A DNA stretch of 64,000 bases, taken from Actinomarinicola tropica. GTDB taxonomy: Bacteria > Actinomycetota > Acidimicrobiia > Acidimicrobiales > SKKL01. Below are positions 42,307 through 56,324 of this stretch, piece after piece. Under the pieces are notes generated by a model. The model was not told where the DNA came from. It saw nothing but the letters and a program-made list of their open reading frames with translations, and did not search any database. Both the position numbers and the translations under genes were made by a program. The stretch lies in NCBI RefSeq assembly GCF_009650215.1, contig NZ_CP045851.1, positions 3,065,001 through 3,129,000 of the forward strand, in the 5' to 3' direction. How positions within the stretch are numbered: the stretch's first letter is position 1; every line of letters begins with the position of its first letter.

Positions 42307-44223
42307 CTACGCGGTGCCGTTCCCCGGCACCAGGAACAGCGCGCCGAGCGGGGGCAGGGTGAGCACGACCGAGTGGTACTCGCCGTGGCTCGGCACCGGG
42401 ACGGACTCCGCCCCGCCGAGGTTGCCCACCCCGCTGCCGCCGTACATCTCGGCGTCGGTGTTGACGACCTCGCGCCAGTAGCCGGCGCGGGGCACGCCGA
42501 GGCGGTAGTTGTCGCGGACCACCGGCGTGAGGTTGAACACCGCGAGGACCGGGTCCTCGCCCTCCTCGCCGAGGCGCAGGAACGCCAGCACGTCGTTGTC
42601 GGTGTCGCTGGCCTCGACCCATCGGAAGCCGTCGGCGTCGCAGTCCTTCTGGTGCAGCGACGGGAAGGACCGGTAGGCGCCGTTGAGGTCGCCGAGCAGG
42701 CGCGAGATGCCGGCGTGGCCGGGGTCGTCGAGCAGGCTCCAGTCGACCGATCCCTCGTGGCTCCACTCGGTGAGCTGGCCGACCTCGCCGCCCATGAACA
42801 GCAGCTTCTTGCCGGGCTGCGCCCACTGGTAGGCGTAGAGGAGACGGAGGTTGGCGAGCTGCCGCCAGCGGTCACCTGGCATCTTCGCGAGCAGCGAGCC
42901 CTTGCCGTGGACGACCTCGTCGTGCGAGAGGGGCAGCGTGTAGTTCTCGGTGGCGTAGTAGACGCCGCGGAACGTGAGCTCGTGGTAGTGGTGGTGCCGG
43001 TGGATCGGGTCCCGCTGGAAGTGCTGGAGCGTGTCGTGCATCCAGCCCATGTCCCACTTGAACCCGAACCCGAGACCGCCGACGTAGGTGGGTCGTGACA
43101 CCATCGGCCACGCGGTCGACTCCTCGGCGAAGGTCGTGACGTCGGGGAACTCGCCGAAGATGGCGGTGTTCATCTCCCGGAGGAAGCCGATCGCCTCCAG
43201 GTTCTCCCGGCCGCCGTACTCGTTCGGGATCCACTCCCCCTCCTTGCGGGAGTAGTCGCGGTAGAGCATCGACGCGACGGCGTCGACCCGGATCCCGTCG
43301 ATGTGGTAGCGGTCGAGCCACGAGATCGCCGAGGAGATGAGGAACGCCCGCACCTCGTGGCGTCCGTAGTTGAAGATCAGGCTGTCCCAGTCCGGGTGGT
43401 GGCCGAGCCGGCGGTCCTCGTGCTCGTAGAGGTGGGTGCCGTCGAACTGGCCGAGGCCGTGCGCGTCGGCCGGGAAGTGCGACGGGACCCAGTCGACGAT
43501 GACGCCGAGGCCCCGCTGGTGGAGGTGGTCGACCATCGCCATCAGGTCCTGCGGCGTGCCGTAGCGGCTCGTCGGCGCGAAGTAGCCGGTGCCCTGGTAG
43601 CCCCACGACCCGTAGAACGGGTGCTCCATGACCGGCAGCAGCTCGACGTGGGTGAACCCGTGGGCCTCGAGGTGGTCGGCGAGCGGCCGGGCGAGCTCGC
43701 GGTACGTGGGGAAGCGGCCGTTCTCGGCGTGGGCCCGCCCCCAGGAGCCGATGTGCATCTCGTAGATGGAGATGGGGGCGTCGAGGGCCGCCCGCTCGCC
43801 CCGGGTGGACATCCAGCGCGCGTCGGACCACTCGTGGTCGAGGTCCCAGACGACCGAGGCCGTGTTCGGCGGCACCTCTGCGAAGGTGGCCATCGGGTCG
43901 GCCTTCTCGAGCACGCGACCCGACGGCGCCACGATCCGGTACTTGTAGAGCGACCCGTGGCCCACCCCGTCGATCCAGCCCTCCCAGATCCCGGAGCCGC
44001 CGCGCGGCTGCAACGGGTCGGCATCAGGGCTCCACCCGTTGAAGTCGCCGATGACCGACACCTCACGGGCGCTCGGCGCCCAGACGCCGAACCAGGTGCC
44101 GGGCCGACCGTCGCGCTCGACGATGTGGGCGCCGAGGTGGCGGTGGAGGTAGCGGTGGGTGCCCTCGTTGAAGAGGTGGAGGTCCTGCTCTCCGAGCATC
44201 GTGGGCGTGGCGTCGGTGGTCAC
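42307..44223 (-). CDS. glgB: 1,4-alpha-glucan branching enzyme
   Basis: Introduces alpha-1,6 branches into the glucan chain. The 638-residue enzyme has a CBM48 domain (TWFGVWAPSAREVSVIGDFN near residue 42) and a GH13 barrel with VIDWVPSHFPADAHGL near 240, the nucleophile in GIRVDAVASML near 314, the acid/base in TFAEESTAWP near 366, and LSHDEVVHGKGSL near 431. It lacks the extra N-terminal N1 domain of E. coli GlgB, as in many short forms. GTG 44223 overlaps the malQ stop (GTGA) and has AGGAGG six bases before it, the clearest ribosome binding site of the operon. Last gene of glgE-treS/mak-malQ-glgB. Confidence 0.97.
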   Translation of the reverse strand: MTTDATPTMLGEQDLHLFNEGTHRYLHRHLGAHIVERDGRPGTWFGVWAPSAREVSVIGDFNGWSPDADPLQPRGGSGIWEGWIDGVGHGSLYKYRIVAPSGRVLEKADPMATFAEVPPNTASVVWDLDHEWSDARWMSTRGERAALDAPISIYEMHIGSWGRAHAENGRFPTYRELARPLADHLEAHGFTHVELLPVMEHPFYGSWGYQGTGYFAPTSRYGTPQDLMAMVDHLHQRGLGVIVDWVPSHFPADAHGLGQFDGTHLYEHEDRRLGHHPDWDSLIFNYGRHEVRAFLISSAISWLDRYHIDGIRVDAVASMLYRDYSRKEGEWIPNEYGGRENLEAIGFLREMNTAIFGEFPDVTTFAEESTAWPMVSRPTYVGGLGFGFKWDMGWMHDTLQHFQRDPIHRHHHYHELTFRGVYYATENYTLPLSHDEVVHGKGSLLAKMPGDRWRQLANLRLLYAYQWAQPGKKLLFMGGEVGQLTEWSHEGSVDWSLLDDPGHAGISRLLGDLNGAYRSFPSLHQKDCDADGFRWVEASDTDNDVLAFLRLGEEGEDPVLAVFNLTPVVRDNYRLGVPRAGYWREVVNTDAEMYGGSGVGNLGGAESVPVPSHGEYHSVVLTLPPLGALFLVPGNGTA

Positions 44224-46327
44224 GTCGGGTCCTCCTGTGGTGCGGTGCGTCGTGCGGCGTCCAGCCCGGTGAGGGCGTCGCGCGCGAGCTCGCCGCCGAG
44301 ACCGTCCTCGAGGGTGTGGGCGAACTTGCGGCGCCAGTTGGGGCGCTCGCGGTGGGTGCCGGGGACGTTCTGGGGCTGCTCCTCGAGCCAGAGGTCCTCG
44401 ACCGAGGTGAGGACGACGGCGGCGGGCGTGCCGCCGAGCCACTCGAGCGCGGCGGCGAGCGTCGGACCGGGGTCGGCCGGCACGTCGCGGTCCAGGTGGC
44501 GGCCGAGCGCGCCGGCGAGGGCCTCCCGCTCGGCCGTCCGGTCGGACCGCTGGCGCTCGGCCTCGTCGGCCTCGACCAGACCGAGGTCGACCGTGCCGTC
44601 GATGTCGTGGCCCTCCCACCAGCCGGCGAAGGTGGGCATGTCGTGGGTGTTGAGGCTGGCGACGGTGTGCGGCCCGGGGGACCGCAGCCAGCCGTGGTCG
44701 CGGGCGTGGCCGGTCTCGAACTGCAGCTCGTACATGCCGAGCATCGACCAGCGCTCCATCGTCTCGTTGATCTCGTCGGTGACCGTGCCGAGGTTCTCGC
44801 CCACGACGACGGCCTCCGCCCGCGAGGCTTCGATGGCGACCACCGCCATCAGCTCCTGGGTCGGGTACCGGACGTAGACGCCCTGGGTGGCGTCGAACCC
44901 GTCGGGGATCCACCAGAGGCGCTCGAGCGACATCAGGTGGTCGATCCGCAGGAGACCCGTGTGCCGGAGGTGGTGGCGGAGGGCCAGCATCAGCTCGCGG
45001 TGGCCGCGGGCCCGGGACTCGATCGGGTGCGGGGGCGGGAAGCCCCAGTTCTGACCGCCGCTGAAGAGGGCGTCGGGCGGTGCGCCGGTGGCGGCCCGGG
45101 CGAAGTTGCCCGGGTCCGACCACACGTCGAACCCTGCGGGGTTGGCCCCGAGCGGCAGGTCGAGCGCGAGGAGCTGGTCGCGGTGGCGGAAGGACGCGGC
45201 GAGCTCGGCCATCTGGGTCTCGACCGCGTACTGGACGTAGCGGTGCCGGGCCACGGCGTGCGGGTCGAGGTCGGCCGGCGGCGGCTCGGTGACCGGCGTG
45301 ACGCCAGCCGGTCCCCTGGCCTCGACCATCGCCCGGAAGCGGGCGTAGCGACCGAGCTCGGGCCGGTCGTGGGCGAACCGGGCGAGGGCGGACGCGGTGG
45401 GGCCCTCCGGGGTCTCGGCGAGGTCGGCCACCACCGCGTCGAGCACCTGGCGGACGAGCTGCGCCGCAGCGGCGTGGTCGACGAGCGGGCGCGCAGCCAG
45501 GTCGGCGGCGGCCTCGGCCAGCCGAGCGGTCCCGAGCAGCTCACGGGCTCGCGGGCTCTCGTCGATGCCGGGGAGCCGGCGCGGGTCGAGGTGCAGCTCG
45601 CTCCAGAAACGGCGGCTGACCGGCGAGTACGGGCTCGGTTCGAACGGGTCGTCGAGGAAGGTGGCGAGCAGCGGCAGGGTGGAGACGATGCGGCCACCGA
45701 GGGGGTGGACCCGGCGACCGAGGTCGTCGAGGTCCCCGAGGTGGCCGACACCGAGGTGGTCGACGCCGGGCCGGCCGGTGGGCACGACGGCGTATGTCGG
45801 CGCGAACACGCCCCAGTCGCGGCCCGGCAGCTGGGGCAGCGCGGGCGGCGGTGCGAGGACGAGCGCCTCCGACTCGGTCCCTGCGACCTCCACCGTCACC
45901 CGGTGGTAGCCGACCGGCAGCGCGAGCCCGGCGTCGACCCAGCGGACGGTGTGGCCGACCCCGTCGACGACGGCACCGCCGTAGGGCGGCGTGGCGGCGG
46001 CGTCGAGGTGCGCCTCGAGCGTCTCACCACCCTCGGTGACGACGAGGACGTCGACCCTCGTGTCGGCGTCGGCGGGCAGGCGCAGGACGAACGAGAGGGT
46101 GCGGCCGTGGGGCACGACCATGACCGGCTCGACCGGCTGGTCGTAGAGGCCGCGGGTGTGGGCGGCGACGGCCGCCTCGGCGTCGGACGGCGAGGCCACC
46201 GGCGCGCCCAGCTCGCGCAGCACGACGAGCAGGGCCTCGGCGTCGGCGTCGAACCACCGGCCCGAGACGTCCCAATAGCCGGTCTGGACGCCCCACCGCT
46301 CGGCGAGCTGCGCCAGTCCCGGATCGA

Positions 46328-46331
<4 letters not shown>
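44220..46331 (-). CDS. malQ: 4-alpha-glucanotransferase (amylomaltase)
   Basis: GH77 disproportionating enzyme that moves maltosyl or longer units between glucan chains. The 703-residue protein is the long actinobacterial form, with about 200 extra N-terminal residues forming beta-rich domains ([18 protein letters not shown]) before the barrel ([12 protein letters not shown]). Catalytic positions: [16 protein letters not shown] near residue 464 (nucleophile aspartate), [12 protein letters not shown] near 510 (acid/base glutamate) and [12 protein letters not shown] near 563. GTG 46331 overlaps the treS stop (GTGA) and the stop overlaps glgB. In this operon it probably recycles short malto-oligosaccharides. 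Confidence 0.95.
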
Positions 46332-51678
<5,347 letters not shown>

Positions 51679-51685
51679 GGCGGCG

Positions 51686-51691
51686 ACGCTA
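51686..51691 (-). promoter_or_regulatory. Putative leaderless -10 box for the glgE operon
   Basis: TAGCGT on the minus strand, seven bases before ATG 51678; the same hexamer and spacing as glgX at 831-836. Confidence 0.5.
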
Positions 51692-51769
51692 CCCAACCCT
51701 CGCCCGGGCCGAAACGGTCGATCCCGCCGTCCGGCCGGGGGCGGTTGGGTCGTCGGACCAACGGCCAAC

Positions 51770-51775
51770 TAGAAA
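51770..51775 (+). promoter_or_regulatory. Possible leaderless -10 variant for the FAS1 lipoprotein
   Basis: TAGAAA, seven bases before ATG 51783. Its last base departs from TANNNT. A TTGGGT lies 19 bases further upstream and could serve as a -35 element. Confidence 0.35.
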
Positions 51776-51782
51776 TGCACCC

Positions 51783-53153
51783 ATGTCTCGTCGCCGTCTC
51801 GCTCGACTCATCACCCCGGTCCTGGCCCTCGCCGTCGCCACCGCGGCCTGCTCGTCGGATCCCGGCGAGATCGTCGTCTCCGGCGTCGATCCCGTCACCG
51901 CCCCGAAGGACCTGGTGGAGACGCTCGAGGCCGAGGGCTTCACCGTCCTGGCCGCCCTCGTCGACGAGGCCGGCCTGAACGAGGCGCTGAGCGACGACGG
52001 CGAGACCACCTACACGATCTTCGCCCCGTCCGATGCGGCCTTCGGCGAGCTGGCGCCCGGCCTGGCCGAGCTGCTCTCTGGCGAGGACGACGTCGTGGCC
52101 GAGCCACCGCGCTCGACGGAACAGGGCGAGGTGAACACCGGCCAGGAGACCGGCGTGGAGGGCGAGGCCGCGGACGCCGAGGTCGATCCCGAGGCCACCG
52201 CCGACGACGGTGCGGCCGACGGCGACGCCGCCACCGGCGGCGACGACGAAGCCGACACCGCCGCCGAGGAGGGCCAGCTCCCGCCGGGCGACGACGAGCA
52301 GCTGGCGGGCGAGGATCCCCTGCCGAGCGACGACGACGCCGAGGACCAGGAGGGCACCGACGCGGAGGCCGAGACGGCGGTGCCGCCGGCCCCGACCCAG
52401 GTCGGCCCGCGCCCGTCGCGCGCCGAGATCCAGCAGCTCCTGGCCGACATCCTCAGCTACCACGTGGTCGAGGGGACCTACCTCGCCGCGGATCTCGAGG
52501 GCCAGGGGTCGCTGACGAGCCTCGAGGGCAGCGATCTGGAGCTCGGCTCCCGCGAGGAGGAGCCCGCCAACGAGGGTGACGAGCCCACCACCGTGCCCAC
52601 CGTCGACGGCGCGGACATCTCCGCCACCGACCTGCGCGCCACCAACGGCGTCGTCCACACGATCGACTCCCTCCTCATCCCCGAGGATCGCCAGGAGGCG
52701 CTCGACGCCCTCGTCGCCTCGATCCCGGTCACGACCGACGTCGTGTCGACGCTGCAGTCGACCGGCGACCACGGCGAGCTCATCGCCGCCGTCCAGCAGG
52801 CCGGACTCGCGCAGGACCTCGTCGACGCCGGCGCGCTGACCCTGTTCGCGCCGACCGACGCCGCGTTCCAGGCGCTCTCCCCCGAGCAGCGCGCCGCTCT
52901 GTCGGACCCCGAGGTGCTGGCGTCGGTGCTCGGCTTCCACGGCGTGCCCCAGACGATCACGACGGCCGACGTCGCCAACCGGGAGCAGGTCAGCACCCTC
53001 GAGGGCCAGGACATCCTCATCGTGAAGGACGGCGACACCTACACCGTCGAGGACGTGACGATCGACGAGTCGATCGTCACCACCAACGGCGTGGTGCACG
53101 TGATCGGCGAGATCCTCGTGCCCGACTCGGCGATGGGCCCCGGCGGGCTGTAG
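51783..53153 (+). CDS. Lipoprotein with two fasciclin (FAS1) domains, the first split by an acidic insert
   Basis: A 456-residue surface protein. The signal peptide ends in a lipobox VATAACSS (cysteine at residue 23). FAS1 domain 1 begins at DLVETLEAEGFTVLAALVDE and has YTIFAPSDAAFGEL near 79. It is then interrupted by roughly 110 residues very rich in Asp, Glu, Ala and Gly (about 100-210), and resumes at LADILSYHVVEGTYLAADL, with NGVVHTIDSLLIP. FAS1 domain 2 covers about residues 313-450 with LTLFAPTDAAFQAL and TTNGVVHVIGEILVP. FAS1 domains mediate adhesion. The acidic block should be disordered and might bind cations or proteins. Confidence 0.92.
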   Translation: MSRRRLARLITPVLALAVATAACSSDPGEIVVSGVDPVTAPKDLVETLEAEGFTVLAALVDEAGLNEALSDDGETTYTIFAPSDAAFGELAPGLAELLSGEDDVVAEPPRSTEQGEVNTGQETGVEGEAADAEVDPEATADDGAADGDAATGGDDEADTAAEEGQLPPGDDEQLAGEDPLPSDDDAEDQEGTDAEAETAVPPAPTQVGPRPSRAEIQQLLADILSYHVVEGTYLAADLEGQGSLTSLEGSDLELGSREEEPANEGDEPTTVPTVDGADISATDLRATNGVVHTIDSLLIPEDRQEALDALVASIPVTTDVVSTLQSTGDHGELIAAVQQAGLAQDLVDAGALTLFAPTDAAFQALSPEQRAALSDPEVLASVLGFHGVPQTITTADVANREQVSTLEGQDILIVKDGDTYTVEDVTIDESIVTTNGVVHVIGEILVPDSAMGPGGL

Positions 53154-53174
53154 CCGCTCCACCCTTTCCGCCAC

Positions 53175-53202
53175 GCGGCCGGGGCCCTCGTGCCCCGGCC
53201 GC
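53175..53202 (+). terminator. Probable terminator of the FAS1 lipoprotein gene
   Basis: Perfect 10-base arms gcggccgggg / ccccggccgc (53175-53184 and 53193-53202) with an 8-base loop, 22 bases after the stop codon. Confidence 0.6.
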
Positions 53203-53229
53203 AGCGCGTCAGGGGCCGCCGCCCGACGT

Positions 53230-53356
53230 CCCGCTGGCGCGATCACCCCCGCGGCCCGTCCCCGGGGGCGATGTCGCCAACCCGCTGGCGCGATCACCCC
53301 CGCGGCCCGTCCCCGGGGGCGATGTCGCCAACCCGCTGGCGCGATCACCCCCGCGG
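53230..53356. repeat. Repeat C: two and a half tandem 51-bp hairpin units between convergent genes
   Basis: Units 1 (53230-53280) and 2 (53281-53331) are identical; unit 3 is the first 25 bases (53332-53356). Each unit reads cccgctggcgcgatcacccc and closes with gggggcgatgtcgccaa; 14 of 17 positions of tggcgcgatcacccccg pair with the end of the unit. The element separates the FAS1 gene from ctaG, which face each other. Perfect identity of the two full units suggests recent duplication. Confidence 0.88.
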
Positions 53357-53380
53357 ACCCGCCTCACGGGTGGAGTGGGT

Positions 53381-54220
53381 TCAGCCCTGGGCGGCTGCGG
53401 CCCGGCGGCGACGCTCGCGGTCGTCGACGTGGCCCTCGCTGCGGGCCCAGCGGATCATGAGGCCGAACATCGTGCCCCACACCACCGGCAGCCCGCCGAC
53501 CTTCATGAGCGCCCCGGCCAGCGCCTGGTCCGAGCGAGCCTCGAGACCGAAGGTGCGGGGTGCGAGCTCGTAGGTCGAGTAGAGCGGGAAGTCGGCGAAG
53601 GTGAGGATGCCGCCCGGGATCATCGGGATCACCTGGGCCGCGAGGAACAGGTAGATCATCTTGTTGAAGTACGAGCGGGCCTGCAGCTCGGGCAGCGGCG
53701 AGAGGATCGGCATCCAGAGGAGCAACCCGCCGAGCAGCCAGGCGGCGTCGAGGGCGAACGAGCCGAGCTCGCTCGACCGGAAGGTGTCGACCGTGGCCGG
53801 CGCGTGGGTGGCGAGCAGGATCACGTTGTAGGCCACGCCGGCGATCAGCGGCTTCGTCAGGAGCCGCACGGCCCGGTAGGCCCGAAGGCGGCCGAGGACC
53901 CGGCGGCCCATCCACTCGGGGATGCCGAGGAGGATCAGCGGTGCGGCGCCGAGCGTGTAGAGCAGGAACTGCACCATGTGGGCGCTGGCGAGGTAGCCGG
54001 CGCCGAGCGTGCCGAGCGGCCAGTCGGTCGCCAGCCAGTAGACGGCGACGCCACCGACGAACGCGGCGACGCGCCGGCCGGCGTGGGGGTTGGCGCCCGT
54101 CCGGCGGCGCATCGACACGAGGTACGGGACGAGCAGCAGCAGCACCGACGCCCAGATGCCCGGGTAGGCCTTGGGCGACCAGGCCCACGGCTCGGTCAGC
54201 GTGACGCACCACCAGGTCAT
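53381..54220 (-). CDS. ctaG: Cytochrome c oxidase assembly protein, CtaG (caa3) family
   Basis: Polytopic membrane protein (279 residues, about seven helices) of the caa3-type CtaG family, which helps to insert copper into cytochrome c oxidase. Seen are the N-terminal WWCVTLTEPWAW with WSPKAYPGIWASV, HMVQFLLYTLGAAPLILLGI near residue 82 and IYLFLAAQVIPMIPGGILTF near 200. The family's conserved membrane histidines and methionines are partly present (HMVQ, ATHAP). ATG 54220 has GGAGGA six bases upstream. Last gene of the SCO1-PCuAC-cytochrome c-ctaG cluster. Confidence 0.88.
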   Translation of the reverse strand: MTWWCVTLTEPWAWSPKAYPGIWASVLLLLVPYLVSMRRRTGANPHAGRRVAAFVGGVAVYWLATDWPLGTLGAGYLASAHMVQFLLYTLGAAPLILLGIPEWMGRRVLGRLRAYRAVRLLTKPLIAGVAYNVILLATHAPATVDTFRSSELGSFALDAAWLLGGLLLWMPILSPLPELQARSYFNKMIYLFLAAQVIPMIPGGILTFADFPLYSTYELAPRTFGLEARSDQALAGALMKVGGLPVVWGTMFGLMIRWARSEGHVDDRERRRRAAAAQG

Positions 54221-54236
54221 GTGCTTCCTCCGGACC

Positions 54237-54620
54237 TCAACCGCCGGCCAGGTGACGAAGATACGCCGTCACGTCGTCGATCTCCTCATCGGCGAGGGGG
54301 ACGCGGGGCATCGACGGCGGGAACCCCTCTCGCACCTCGGCGGTGGGGTCGGTGACCGACCGCCGGAGGTACGCCTCGTCGACGACCGCAGTGCCCCCGC
54401 CCTCGAGGGGCACCTCCTCGCCCCAGGTGTCGGCCCACCCCGGGCCGATGCGGGTGGTGGTGCCGGCGTCGTGGCAGGCTATGCAGCCGACGTCGCGCGC
54501 GATCGCCTCGCCGCGGGCCACCGGGTCGTCCTCGTCGCCACCGCAGGCGCCGAGCACCAGCGCGAGCACCAGCGCGAGCGCCGCACGACCGGCCACGCCG
54601 ACGCTCTCAGCCGAGGGCAT
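54237..54620 (-). CDS. Small membrane-anchored cytochrome c (lipoprotein)
   Basis: A 127-residue lipoprotein cytochrome. A signal segment ends in LVLGACGG, then GEAIARDVGCIACHDAG carries the single haem site CxACH, with a distal methionine in FPPSMPRVPL near residue 105 and EEIDDVTAYLRHL at the end. It resembles the cytochrome c domain that is fused to subunit II in caa3 oxidases. It lies between PCuAC (14-base overlap with ATG 54620) and ctaG. An in-frame GTG at 54596 is a possible alternative start. It probably delivers electrons to an oxidase. Confidence 0.9.
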   Translation of the reverse strand: MPSAESVGVAGRAALALVLALVLGACGGDEDDPVARGEAIARDVGCIACHDAGTTTRIGPGWADTWGEEVPLEGGGTAVVDEAYLRRSVTDPTAEVREGFPPSMPRVPLADEEIDDVTAYLRHLAGG

Positions 54621-55074
54621 CGGCGACCGTCCCGACGGGCACCTCGACCTCGAGGTCGCCGCTGCGCTCGAGGTCGAGCACGACGGTGAGCCTGTCGCCC
54701 ACCTCGAGGGGGTCGACGCCGAGCAGCATGACGTGGAGCCCGCCGGGCTCGAACGTGACCGTCTCGCCCGGCCCGACCTCGACCTCGTCGACCGGCACCA
54801 TCCGCGACAGCCCGTCGTCGCCGGCCCGGGTCTCGTGCAGCTCCACGCCGTCGGCGGCCTCGGTGGTGGCGCCGAGCAGGCGGTCCGACCCGTCGCCGTC
54901 GTTCACGAGGCGCAGGTAGAGCGCGCCGTTGGCCCCGGCCGGCGCCGGAAGGACGGCGCCCTCGACGCGCACGTCGGGGGACCCGCCGTCGTCGTCGCCG
55001 CACGCCGCCAGACCGGTCGCCGCGAGGACGGCCAGCAGGACGACGGCGGCAGTGCGCCGTGGGAGGAGCGTCAC
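54607..55074 (-). CDS. Copper chaperone PCu(A)C family lipoprotein
   Basis: A 155-residue extracytoplasmic copper-binding protein that passes copper(I) to the CuA centre of cytochrome oxidase. The signal segment ends in LAACGDDD. The PCuAC signature is visible as ELHETRAGDDGLSRM (His and Met 12 apart) near residue 90 and GGLHVMLLG (HxM) near 120. GTG 55074 lies one base after the upstream SCO1 stop region, so the genes are coupled. Second gene of the copper cluster. Confidence 0.9.
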   Translation of the reverse strand: MTLLPRRTAAVVLLAVLAATGLAACGDDDGGSPDVRVEGAVLPAPAGANGALYLRLVNDGDGSDRLLGATTEAADGVELHETRAGDDGLSRMVPVDEVEVGPGETVTFEPGGLHVMLLGVDPLEVGDRLTVVLDLERSGDLEVEVPVGTVADALG

Positions 55075-55075
55075 G

Positions 55076-55738
55076 TCAGGCGTCGGGCACCGCGCCGGGC
55101 TCACGCAGCCCGTCGAGGACGGGGATGTCGTGGGCGAACTGCGACTGGCGCGACCCGAAGGGGTACTGGGTGTAGTTCAGGCCGTTCGGGGCGTAGGCGA
55201 TGACCTGACCGGCGTGGCCCATCGTGTACTGCTCGGGATCCTCCTCGTTGGGCTCCTTGATCGCCGGCGTCACGCCCGCGGCGACCTGGGCGGCTTCCAG
55301 CTCCTCGGACGTGCCGGTGAGGCCCACGAACGAGGTGGAGAAGTTGTCGAGGTAGTCCCGGATCACCTCGGGGGTGTCCCGCTCCGGGTCGACGGTGACG
55401 AACACCACCTCGACGTTCGGGGTCATCCCCGGCTGAGAGAGCACCTCGGACAGCTGGGCGAGGTGGACGGGGCAGATGTCGGGGCAGAACGTGTAGCCGA
55501 AGTACAGGAACGTGACCTTGCCCTCGGTCTCGGCCGCGAAGTCGTACGGATCGCCGTTCGTGTCGGTGAGCGTGAACTCCGGCTTGGGCGTGGCCTCGGG
55601 CATCTCCCGCCCCTCGAACGCCGAGGCGTCCGCCGCGGCCTGCTCGTCCCCGTCGCCGTCGGAGGAGCAGGCGCCGGCGAGCAGGGCGAGGGCCAGCGCG
55701 GCCACGAGGAGGCGAGCCGGGCGACGGGTCGAGCGCAT
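55076..55738 (-). CDS. SCO1/SenC family copper-delivery thioredoxin-fold protein
   Basis: A 220-residue lipoprotein (LLAGACSS, lipidated cysteine near 24) with a thioredoxin-like fold used to metallate or reduce CuA. It has FGYTFCPDICP with the CxxxC pair near residue 85, FVTVDPERDTP near 115, and a histidine in TMGHAGQVIAY near 175 that completes the copper site. Length is normal. ATG 55738 is preceded by CATCAT at six bases, a weak match to the local leaderless -10. First gene of a four-gene cluster. The oxidase subunits themselves are not in the window. Confidence 0.92.
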   Translation of the reverse strand: MRSTRRPARLLVAALALALLAGACSSDGDGDEQAAADASAFEGREMPEATPKPEFTLTDTNGDPYDFAAETEGKVTFLYFGYTFCPDICPVHLAQLSEVLSQPGMTPNVEVVFVTVDPERDTPEVIRDYLDNFSTSFVGLTGTSEELEAAQVAAGVTPAIKEPNEEDPEQYTMGHAGQVIAYAPNGLNYTQYPFGSRQSQFAHDIPVLDGLREPGAVPDA

Positions 55739-55744
55739 GGACCC

Positions 55745-55750
55745 ATGATG
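55745..55750 (-). promoter_or_regulatory. Possible leaderless -10 variant for the SCO1 cluster
   Basis: CATCAT on the minus strand, six bases before ATG 55738. The first base departs from TANNNT. Confidence 0.25.
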
Positions 55751-55802
55751 CCCGGCCCTCCCGTCGATCGACAGTCGGCCGGCCGAGCCACCGGTGGGCG
55801 GC

Positions 55803-56324
55803 TCAGTAGGGCAGGTCGAGGCCGATGTCGATCGGTGCGTCGGGCAGGTTCCCCTCGACGAGGTCGCCGAGGTGGTCGCGCAGGTTGACGGGCAGGGTGG
55901 TGACGTCGCTGGCTCGCAGCTCGTCGAGGCTCCACCACCTCCCGCCCTTGAACGCCAGCGCCTCCAGCGGCTCGAGGTGCGCGGGCCGGATCTCGTCGAC
56001 GCGGCCGCACCAGGCGACGTGGACCCGCTCCTTCTGGTCGAACACGTAGCCGCCGAAGGTGAACCGGGCGTGCTGGACCCACACGCACGGGCCCATCTCG
56101 GCGTCGGCGATGCCGGTCTCCTCGTACAGCTCGCGTGCCGCGGCGACCTCGCTCGTCTCCCCGGGATCCTGGCCGCCGCCGGGGATCTCCCACCACTCGC
56201 CCTTCGCCGGGTGCCCGGGATCGGAGGCGTTGAGGAGGAGGACGCGCCGATCGGGGTCCAGCAGCACCACCCGGGCCGCACGGCGCCCCCTCCAGCCGTC
56301 GTGCTCGACGTCCCGCACGCTCAC
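55803..56324 (-). CDS. NUDIX hydrolase
   Basis: A 173-residue NUDIX enzyme that cleaves a nucleoside-diphosphate-linked substrate. The NUDIX box is complete: GGGQDPGETSEVAAARELYE followed by ETGI, around residue 48. It starts RAARVVLLDPDRRVLLLN and ends with WWSLDELRASD. It is shorter than ADP-ribose pyrophosphatases, so housecleaning or 8-oxo-nucleotide hydrolysis is possible. Substrate not predictable. GTG 56324 overlaps the stop of the MFS gene (GTGA). Last gene of a run with the MFS protein and threonine aldolase. Confidence 0.92.
   Translation of the reverse strand: MSVRDVEHDGWRGRRAARVVLLDPDRRVLLLNASDPGHPAKGEWWEIPGGGQDPGETSEVAAARELYEETGIADAEMGPCVWVQHARFTFGGYVFDQKERVHVAWCGRVDEIRPAHLEPLEALAFKGGRWWSLDELRASDVTTLPVNLRDHLGDLVEGNLPDAPIDIGLDLPY

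Noticed and set aside
53230-53356. CRISPR-like array
   Set aside because: The units follow each other without variable spacers, and no cas gene is present.
53190-53573. Small frame across repeat C encoding a repeated peptide (WRDHPRGPSPGAM)
   Set aside because: The repetition comes from the DNA hairpin units; there is no start signal and no homology.
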